This document shows, in pieces, positions 1 to 4,772 of a stretch of 5,871 nucleotides of DNA (position 1 is the first letter of the stretch; each line of letters begins with the position of its first letter). The DNA comes from an uncultured Candidatus Melainabacteria bacterium (GTDB taxonomy: Bacteria; Cyanobacteriota; Vampirovibrionia; Gastranaerophilales; Gastranaerophilaceae), in assembly GCA_934693215.1 (NCBI GenBank), contig CAKUVB010000111.1:1-5871 (forward strand). Reading direction: 5' to 3'. The position numbers and the translations under genes were made by a program. Below the pieces are notes generated by a model. The model was not told the origin of the DNA and searched no databases. It worked only from the letters and a program-made list of their open reading frames with translations.

Positions 1-51
1 TATCGCCAAGAATATATCTTTATTTGTTTTATTATCTTTTTCTTTTGCCAT
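1..51 (-). CDS. Start of an unidentified gene, cut by the left edge
   Basis: Only the first 17 codons are visible, reading MAKEKDNKTNKDIFLAI. The ATG (51-49) is preceded on the minus strand by AGGA (65-62) with a 10-base spacer, a normal ribosome-binding site that overlaps the stop codon of the gene before it. The gap to that gene is 12 bases, so the two are probably co-transcribed. The lysine-rich hydrophilic N-terminus has no signal peptide, so the product should be cytoplasmic. A short charged leader followed by a helix starting near 'KDIFLAI' would suit a RecA-type N-terminus, but 17 residues cannot establish this and I give no gene name. Confidence 0.6.
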   Translation of the reverse strand, partial: MAKEKDNKTNKDIFLAI

Positions 52-63
52 TATTTTTAATTC

Positions 64-564
64 CTATTTCTTTGAATTTTCTTTTTTTATTTTGTTAACA
101 ATAGTTATAGAATCAGCATCTACCCAAGCATCTCCTAATGCGTTTGAGAATACTGTTCCCGTTACTTTAACTGTGTCGCCTTCGTCTATATCAGGTAATT
201 TTTCAGCTACATTTCTTTTAAGAAATATTTTTAATTCTGATAGAGGTATGTTATTAACAGCATCTTCTCTCAAGAACATAAAAGAAATATAATCATCAGA
301 GCTTCTCATTGCTCTTTTGTAATCAAGTCCAAGAGTTGAGAACTTTGCGAACTTAGATGTCATAACAACATGTTTTCTCATATATTGAGAAGGATTTGCA
401 ACCAAGTCCAATGGCTTTACCATTACTGTAGGTAGAGATTGTGTAGTGGCTACAGGTGTTTTTTGTACAGTTGCTGGTGTTGTTCCTGCAAATGACAAAT
501 CTGTTAAGCTCAATGTTGTTACAGATATGGCTAACACAAATAATATATTTAATATTTTTTTCAT
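64..564 (-). CDS. Small exported protein, possible OB-fold domain
   Basis: The product is 166 residues and I cannot assign a named family. Residues 1-26 form a clear Sec signal peptide: MKK, a hydrophobic core, then SFA with likely cleavage before G27. A flexible Thr/Pro/Gln-rich linker follows (about 28-46). The folded part (about 50-156) has 'KPLDLVANPSQYMRKHVVMTSKF' early and 'EGDTVKVTGTV' at 128-138, then a short strand 'DSITIV' (151-156). This spacing of strands recalls small OB-fold or tRNA-anti-like exported domains, which is inference. The C-terminus is Lys-rich. The start is set by AGGAG (577-573), 8 bases before ATG 564-562. An in-frame ATG at 600-598 has no ribosome-binding site and lies in the likely promoter, so I reject it. 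The product is probably periplasmic or extracellular. The next gene follows after 12 bases. Confidence 0.85.
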   Translation of the reverse strand: MKKILNILFVLAISVTTLSLTDLSFAGTTPATVQKTPVATTQSLPTVMVKPLDLVANPSQYMRKHVVMTSKFAKFSTLGLDYKRAMRSSDDYISFMFLREDAVNNIPLSELKIFLKRNVAEKLPDIDEGDTVKVTGTVFSNALGDAWVDADSITIVNKIKKENSKK

Positions 565-590
565 AAACTCATCTCCTAAATTATAAGAGT

Positions 591-619
591 ATTTTAGCAT
601 AGTTTTTATTTTTTGTAAC
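591..619 (-). promoter_or_regulatory. Putative promoter of the small exported protein gene
   Basis: On the minus strand, TTACAA (619-614) and TAAAAT (596-591) are 17 bases apart. The -10 is preceded by TGC (599-597), an extended -10 element, which can make up for the weak -35 (3 of 6 matches to TTGACA). Transcription would start near 584, leaving a leader of about 20 bases that still includes the AGGAG site. A closer TATAAT (584-579) lies too near the ribosome-binding site to serve. AT-rich DNA gives many chance -10 boxes, so this is a moderate call. Confidence 0.4.
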
Positions 620-673
620 TAGCTTAGTGCATAAATATTGAGAGAGTTTTATCTTAGATTAAACAATATTCTT

Positions 674-719
674 AAAATTCCATAAAAAAAACCTCTCGAA
701 AAAGAGAGGTTGGAATTTT
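674..719 (-). terminator. Intrinsic terminator, best in the leftward direction
   Basis: The core is an 8-bp perfect stem, AACCTCTC (690-697) with GAGAGGTT (704-711), closing a 6-base loop. Read on the minus strand, the stem is followed at once by an unbroken T-run (691-684), a textbook intrinsic terminator. In the plus direction the T-run starts only after a 4-base gap (716-721), so weaker two-way function is possible. A second arm pair, AAAATTCC (674-681) with GGAATTTT (712-719), could extend the stem beyond an 8-base bulge. No minus-strand protein gene lies upstream of it anywhere in the window. Confidence 0.75.
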
Positions 720-733
720 TTGTGTAATTCCTC

Positions 734-762
734 GTGTGTAGAAGGTTAGTGTGTGTAGGTTA
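734..762. repeat. Imperfect tandem direct repeat, period 17
   Basis: GTGTGTAGAAGGTTA (734-748) recurs as GTGTGTAGGTTA (751-762), identical apart from three bases missing in the second copy. On the minus strand these read TAACC(TTC)TACACAC. The repeat lies inside a C-free plus-strand run from 734 to 772 and within the candidate small RNA. It could be a duplicated RNA binding segment or a protein operator. Confidence 0.6.
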
Positions 763-814
763 TGTATGAAATCTTTGTTTTAAGCTTTCAAATTATTTAT
801 TGATTGCTTACATT

Positions 815-835
815 TATACAAAGTATTTTTGTATA
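815..835. repeat. Perfect 8-bp inverted repeat
   Basis: TATACAAA (815-822) and TTTGTATA (828-835) are exact inverse complements around a 5-base centre. A further copy of TTTGTATA lies at 913-920, running into the small dyad GTATAAATATAC (916-927). The 21-base dyad suits a dimeric regulator between divergent units, but the sequence is entirely A/T-rich and chance is a real alternative. Confidence 0.4.
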
Positions 836-849
836 TAAAAATTGCATAC

Positions 850-879
850 ATTAGATATTTTTGTTACATAAATTAACAA
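850..879 (-). promoter_or_regulatory. Possible leftward promoter for the candidate small RNA
   Basis: On the minus strand, TTGTTA (879-874, 4 of 6 to consensus) and TCTAAT (855-850, 5 of 6) are separated by 18 bases. It is the better of two candidate pairs upstream of the leftward terminator. There is no extended -10, and such pairs occur by chance in DNA this AT-rich. Confidence 0.3.
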
Positions 880-981
880 TACTTAACTTATTGTAGTATT
901 CAGGGCAATTTTTTTGTATAAATATACTTTATAAGAATATAGGGATTAAGTTTTAATAGTAAGTTTTCGGGGAAATAAGTT

Positions 982-1359
982 ATGACAAATAATTCACAAA
1001 AATATTCTACAAATACAATTGTTGCTAAAAGATATAATGTAAATAATGTGATAGAGTCAGAAATTGAGAACTTAAAATTTCAACCAAAAATACAAAATAA
1101 ATACAACAGAAATGTATATATTCAAAAATTTGATGATAATAACAAACAAGTACAAGTCGGTTTTCTTCATAATGATGGCAAGTTGAAATCTAAAATTTTT
1201 TATAACAAACAAGGTCAACCTATAAGAGAAATTTATCGTTCAAATTACGGTATTGGTGATTATACTGCTATTTCCGATTTTATTTATGATGGAGAAGGAA
1301 ATCTAAAAAAAGTAAAAACAAAAATTGATGACGGTGCAGAGTTCGTTCAAGAATACTAA
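982..1359 (+). CDS. Hypothetical protein, 125 residues, toxin-or-repeat-like C-terminal strands
   Basis: I do not recognise the family. The start is supported by GGGGA (969-973), 8 bases before the ATG. There is no signal peptide or membrane segment, so the product should be cytoplasmic. Residues 1-50 are Asn/Lys-rich and look disordered or helical. Residues 51-125 are richer in Tyr, Gly and Asp and read like successive beta hairpins: 'GFLHNDGKLKSKIFYNKQGQPIREIYR' and then 'FIYDGEGNLKKVKTKIDDG'. The turn-and-strand pattern 'x-D/N-G-K/N-L-K' recalls single YD/RHS-type or MORN-variant repeats, though this is shape resemblance only and no toxin catalytic motif is visible. It is probably a single-gene unit: a 102-base gap with a terminator-like hairpin separates it from the protease gene. 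Codon use looks like its neighbours. Confidence 0.7.
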   Translation: MTNNSQKYSTNTIVAKRYNVNNVIESEIENLKFQPKIQNKYNRNVYIQKFDDNNKQVQVGFLHNDGKLKSKIFYNKQGQPIREIYRSNYGIGDYTAISDFIYDGEGNLKKVKTKIDDGAEFVQEY

Positions 1360-1400
1360 ATTCGTCACATATTCAATCAACATACTTAAAAATTAAAAAC

Positions 1401-1429
1401 TTGATTTAATAAAATTATGACTCTATGAT
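1401..1429 (+). promoter_or_regulatory. Putative promoter of the M16-rsmE-cca operon
   Basis: TTGATT (1401-1406, 4 of 6) and TATGAT (1424-1429, 5 of 6) are spaced by exactly 17 bases. The -10 lies inside the left arm of the hairpin at 1417-1457, and transcription would begin near 1436, at its tip. A transcript from this promoter would carry only the right arm, leaving the ribosome-binding site GGAG (1450-1453) unpaired, with a leader of about 26 bases. The call rests on sequence match and spacing alone. Confidence 0.45.
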
Positions 1430-1461
1430 ATTAATTGAATTAATTTTATGGAGTCGTTTTT
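1417..1461 (+). terminator. Long hairpin plus T-run: terminator that also masks the next ribosome-binding site
   Basis: The left arm 1417-1436 pairs with 1438-1457 over 20 positions, with a single T-T mismatch and three G-U pairs. The tip would open to a loop of about 5 bases. TTTTT (1457-1461) follows and ends exactly where the protease ATG begins. This can terminate transcription from the 125-residue gene that stops 57 bases before the hairpin. GGAG (1450-1453), the only good ribosome-binding site for the protease, 8 bases before its ATG, is in the right arm and pairs with CTCT (1421-1424). Read-through transcripts would therefore have a masked site. The stem is mostly A/T, so its strength as a terminator is moderate. 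Confidence 0.6.
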
Positions 1462-4038
1462 ATGCAAAGAGTTTTATTGATATTGATATGTTTATTTGTA
1501 GGTAATATTTCGTTTGCTCAGAATATTTATACATACAAGTTAGACAACGGACAAACTGTAGTAATTGAGCAAGTTAAGAATAATCCAATTGTTACCATAG
1601 ATACTTGGATAAAAACAGGTTCTATAAACGAAGATGATTCAAATAGTGGTATTTCTCATTTCTTAGAGCATCTTTTCTTTAAAGGTACAGAAACTCACCC
1701 AACAGGAGATTTTGATAAAATTCTTGAGTCAAAAGGTGCTATAACAAATGCTGCTACTAGTAAAGATTTTACGCATTATTACATAACAATATCTTCAAAA
1801 TATTTTGATAAAGCTTTAGAACTTCATGCAGATATGCTTTTGCACCCTCAAGTTCCTAGAAAAGAAATGGAAAAAGAAAGAAAAGTTGTATTAGAAGAAA
1901 TTGCAAAAGATGCGAATTCTCCTGTGAATATTTGTTATGAAAATTTGAACAATCTTTTATATTCAACTCACCCATATAAAAGAAAAGTTATTGGTTCTGC
2001 AAAAGTAGTAGAGAATGTGAGCAGAGAAGAAATTCTTAATTATTATAAACAACACTATGCACCTTCTAACATGACAACAATAATTGTAGGTGATGTTGAC
2101 CCTCAGCATGCGTTGGCTGAAATAAAAAAAGACTTCAATAAACCATATCAAAAAATCAGTAATCCTAAATATAAAAAAGAAAAAATGCTATCTTCTCAAA
2201 AAAGAAATGTTTCATATATGCCAACACAAACAGGATATATGATGATTGGGTTTAGAGATGCAGATATCTCATCTAATGATACTTATGCCCTTGATGTGTT
2301 AGCGACAATACTCGGGAACGGAAGGTCATCAAGACTTTATCAATCTTTGAAAGAACAAAAACAGCTTGTAAATTCTATATCAGCGGGGAATTCTACAATG
2401 AAAGATGATGGTATTTTTATAATAAATGCAAACTTTTTACCGCATAATGCTCAAAAGGTAGAAAATGCTATTTTTACAGAAATTACTAAAATTAAAGGGT
2501 TTGGGGTAAGTGATGCAGATTTGAAAATAGCAAAAAAAATAATAGAATCTGATACATATTATTCAAGAGAATCTGTTTCAAATATCGCACAAGAATTAGG
2601 GTATGTCATAACATTGACAGGAAATAGTGATTATTACAATTCATATCTAAATAAAATAAATAAAGTTACTGCAAATGATATAAAGCGAGTTGCAAATAAA
2701 TATTTGACTAAGAATAATAGTGCAATTTCAACAATTTTGCCTGAACGTAAAGACAGTATTGCATCTTTGAATAATAAATCAACTCATACTGCAGATTTGA
2801 TATCTTCAAATAATACAACTACAAAATATAAACTTGATAATAATGCAACATTATTACTTACTGATAATGTGTATAACGATATTGTAGCTATTTCAATTCA
2901 AATGAAAGGTGGTAAGTTTTTAGAGCCAATAAGAGGAACTTCAACATTATTTGCAGATTTATTAATGAAGGGTACAGAAAAGTATTCAGCAATAGAATTG
3001 GCTAAAGCTCTTGAAGAAAATGGTATAAATATGTCTTTTACCCCTTCTGCTGATACCTTCAATATATCTGTGCAAACGACAAAAAATCAGGTTGAAACAG
3101 CTCTAGAATTGCTTGACGATATGTTAAATAATTCTACTTTTGATGATATAGAAATTGAAAAAGACCGAACACTAACTCTTAATAAGATTAGACAAAGTAA
3201 AGATAATCCACTAAATCTTGCTATAGACGGTTATAAATCTCAAATTTATAAGGATTCAGTATATTCAACCTCTTATACTCTTATGGAAAAATCTATTCCT
3301 AATGTAACAAGAGAAGATATAAAACTTTATCAAGCATCTATATTGAATCCTGAAAATATTGTAATATCTGTGAATGGAAATGTTGATAAAAATAAACTTA
3401 TCAATAGTTTTGGAAACATGTTTGTTGATAAAAAACAAGGTAAATTCAATTATGCAAAATATTCAATACCTAAAATAACTGCATATTCTCAAAAAATAAA
3501 AAAAATAGATAAACAACAAACGGCTTGGGTAATCCTTGGTTGGCAAACTGACGGGGTATGTAATACAAAGGATTATGCAACTTTAGAGGTTATTAATACT
3601 ATCTTAGGTTCAGGCATGAGTTCCAGATTGTTTAGAAGTGTGCGAGAACAAGAAGGTTTAGCATATCAAGTTGGAACATCGTATAAACCTAATATTTTGG
3701 CAGGTGCTTTTAATGTTTATGTTGGTACAAATCCTAACACTTTAGAGAAGGCTAAAGAAAAGATGTTAAACGAGATAAACAAGTTAAAAACACAGTTTGT
3801 TAGTGATAAAGAGTTAAAAGAAGCAAAGGATAGATTGCTAGGTGAGTTTGTAATAGCATTAGAAACGAATAGTGATAAGGCTGCAACTATAGGGTGGTTT
3901 GAAACCTCTGGTAGAGGGTATGATTTTATAGATAAGTATACAAACCTTATAAACTCTGTTACTGTTTCTGATATAGTAGAGGTTGCAAACAAGTATTTTA
4001 AAGGAAATTATGTAACTTCAATAATAACAAGGAAATAA
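1462..4038 (+). CDS. Exported two-domain M16 zinc metalloprotease (pitrilysin/processing-peptidase type)
   Basis: The 858-residue product has a Sec signal peptide (residues 1-19, ...NISFA, cleavage before Q20), so it acts outside the cytoplasm, probably in the periplasm, cleaving peptides or small proteins. It holds two M16 units in one chain. In the first, residues 21-430, the inverted zinc motif is H66-F-L-E69-H70 with third ligand E146, 76 residues after H70, the same offset as in mitochondrial processing peptidase beta. In the second, residues 440-858, the equivalent positions read T495-L-F-A-D499, so zinc binding is lost. The substrate-binding Arg/Tyr pair is present only in the second unit (R728, Y735), while the first has K297 and N304 there. 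One composite active site per molecule is expected. The length suits bacterial double M16 proteases. It is the first gene of a likely operon. Its substrate is unknown. Confidence 0.93.
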   Translation: MQRVLLILICLFVGNISFAQNIYTYKLDNGQTVVIEQVKNNPIVTIDTWIKTGSINEDDSNSGISHFLEHLFFKGTETHPTGDFDKILESKGAITNAATSKDFTHYYITISSKYFDKALELHADMLLHPQVPRKEMEKERKVVLEEIAKDANSPVNICYENLNNLLYSTHPYKRKVIGSAKVVENVSREEILNYYKQHYAPSNMTTIIVGDVDPQHALAEIKKDFNKPYQKISNPKYKKEKMLSSQKRNVSYMPTQTGYMMIGFRDADISSNDTYALDVLATILGNGRSSRLYQSLKEQKQLVNSISAGNSTMKDDGIFIINANFLPHNAQKVENAIFTEITKIKGFGVSDADLKIAKKIIESDTYYSRESVSNIAQELGYVITLTGNSDYYNSYLNKINKVTANDIKRVANKYLTKNNSAISTILPERKDSIASLNNKSTHTADLISSNNTTTKYKLDNNATLLLTDNVYNDIVAISIQMKGGKFLEPIRGTSTLFADLLMKGTEKYSAIELAKALEENGINMSFTPSADTFNISVQTTKNQVETALELLDDMLNNSTFDDIEIEKDRTLTLNKIRQSKDNPLNLAIDGYKSQIYKDSVYSTSYTLMEKSIPNVTREDIKLYQASILNPENIVISVNGNVDKNKLINSFGNMFVDKKQGKFNYAKYSIPKITAYSQKIKKIDKQQTAWVILGWQTDGVCNTKDYATLEVINTILGSGMSSRLFRSVREQEGLAYQVGTSYKPNILAGAFNVYVGTNPNTLEKAKEKMLNEINKLKTQFVSDKELKEAKDRLLGEFVIALETNSDKAATIGWFETSGRGYDFIDKYTNLINSVTVSDIVEVANKYFKGNYVTSIITRK

Positions 4039-4040
4039 TA

Positions 4041-4772
4041 ATGCCACATTTTTTTATAAATTCTAAAGATATAGATAATAAAATAATAACGATATCTGAT
4101 GATGCTAATTATCAGCATATAGTTAAATCCTTGAGGAGTTCTGTTGGGGAAACTCTTTTGCTAATAGATGAAAATGAGATTGAGTATAAAACAGAAATAA
4201 AATACATCTCAAAAGATTCTATTAAAACAGAAATTATTGAATCGCATAAATCTGGCAGAAAACTAAAATATAATTTGTATCTTGCACAATCTCCATTAAG
4301 AAGTGATGCTCAAGTTACAATAATGGAGAAGGCAACAGAGCTTGGTGTTGCTGGGGTTTATCCAATATATACAGATAACTGTGTGTTAAAAAAGAATGTA
4401 ATAGAAAACAAGATTGAAAAGTGGCAAAATACAATGTATGCGGCATCAAAACAATGCGAAAGAGCAAATATTCCAACTTGTTTTCCTCTAAGTTCATTAG
4501 ATGAAGTTGTGCGTTGTAGAAAGTTTAATAAGGTTATTGCACTTTGTGAAAGAGATACTGAGAAGACATTGAAAGAATATTTAAAAGAAAATCAGATAAA
4601 AGAAAGAGAAGATGTTCTTGTAATTATTGGTCCGGAAGGTGGTTTTTCAGATAAAGAATTCGGATATTTTAAGACCCATTCAATCCCTAGACTGTCATTA
4701 GGAGATTTGATATTAAAAGCCGAAACTGCAGTTATAGTAACTATAGGAAATATTGTATATGAATCTATCTAA
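4041..4772 (+). CDS. rsmE: 16S rRNA (uracil1498-N3)-methyltransferase RsmE
   Basis: RsmE uses S-adenosylmethionine to methylate N3 of U1498 in helix 44 of 16S rRNA, near the decoding site, in assembled 30S subunits. The 243-residue product is of normal family length. Residues 1-70 form the PUA-like RNA-binding domain, including 'HIVKSLRSSVGE', the family's H-x-x-x-x-LR-x-x-x-G signature. Residues 75-243 form the SPOUT knot methyltransferase: 'EKATELGV', 'KQCERANIP' (usually EQS/C-x-R), 'IGPEGGF' (GPEGGF at 197-202) and 'LGDLILKAETA' (220-230), the knot that binds the cofactor. There is no signal peptide. AAGGA (4029-4033) lies within the end of the protease gene, 7 bases before the ATG. The protease stop is only 2 bases away, so translation is probably coupled. 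The 3' end overlaps the next gene by 14 bases. Confidence 0.96.
   Translation: MPHFFINSKDIDNKIITISDDANYQHIVKSLRSSVGETLLLIDENEIEYKTEIKYISKDSIKTEIIESHKSGRKLKYNLYLAQSPLRSDAQVTIMEKATELGVAGVYPIYTDNCVLKKNVIENKIEKWQNTMYAASKQCERANIPTCFPLSSLDEVVRCRKFNKVIALCERDTEKTLKEYLKENQIKEREDVLVIIGPEGGFSDKEFGYFKTHSIPRLSLGDLILKAETAVIVTIGNIVYESI

Larger units (their letters stand above)
684..843 (-). ncRNA. Candidate small RNA or attenuated leader
   Basis: A leftward terminator (674-719) with no protein gene feeding it implies a non-coding transcript from the intergenic region. A plausible promoter at 879-850 would start transcription near 843 and give about 160 nt. An alternative pair, TTGTAT (821-816) and AATAAT (797-792), would give about 100 nt. 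Between promoter and terminator the RNA has a 39-nt stretch without any G (772-734), expected to stay single-stranded, containing two copies of a TAACC...TACACAC motif. The piece CCTTC (745-741) is complementary to Shine-Dalgarno-like GAAGG, as in small RNAs that block ribosome binding. Alternatively this is the 5' leader of the small exported protein gene, with the terminator acting as an attenuator. I do not recognise a known RNA family. The 5' end is a guess. Confidence 0.35.
565..981. other. Divergent intergenic region
   Basis: This 417-base stretch separates the leftward and rightward units and has no credible protein gene on either strand. From left to right it holds the promoter of the small exported protein gene, the leftward terminator, the C-free repeat stretch, the 8-bp inverted repeat, a possible leftward promoter and the leader of the 125-residue protein gene. 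For the rightward gene I find only weak signals: TATAAA (917-922) and TATAAG (930-935) as possible -10 boxes, neither with a good -35 at normal spacing. Confidence 0.6.

Noticed and set aside
92..292. Plus-strand open frame of 66 codons
   Set aside because: It lies wholly opposite the small exported protein gene, which has a signal peptide and a good ribosome-binding site; this frame has neither.
598..600. Earlier in-frame ATG for the small exported protein (adds 12 residues)
   Set aside because: It would put a hydrophilic stretch before the signal peptide, lacks a ribosome-binding site and lies against the likely -10 element.
762..803. Short plus-strand frame starting MYEIFVLSFQIIY
   Set aside because: It has only 13 codons and no convincing ribosome-binding site apart from the repeat's AGG, and it overlaps the better-supported minus-strand RNA candidate.
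1471..1494. Lipoprotein signal (Cys10 in the protease leader)
   Set aside because: The residues before Cys10 are L-I-L-I, with Ile instead of Gly/Ala/Ser at -1, so a lipobox is unlikely; the SFA-Q cleavage site fits better.
1963..2151. Minus-strand open frame of 62 codons
   Set aside because: It is a shadow inside the M16 protease gene with no start signal and no recognisable protein features.
3717..3992. Minus-strand open frame of 91 codons
   Set aside because: It lies opposite the conserved C-terminal part of the protease, with composition typical of an antisense shadow.
4315..4497. Minus-strand open frame of 60 codons
   Set aside because: It is opposite the methyltransferase domain of rsmE, without a start signal.
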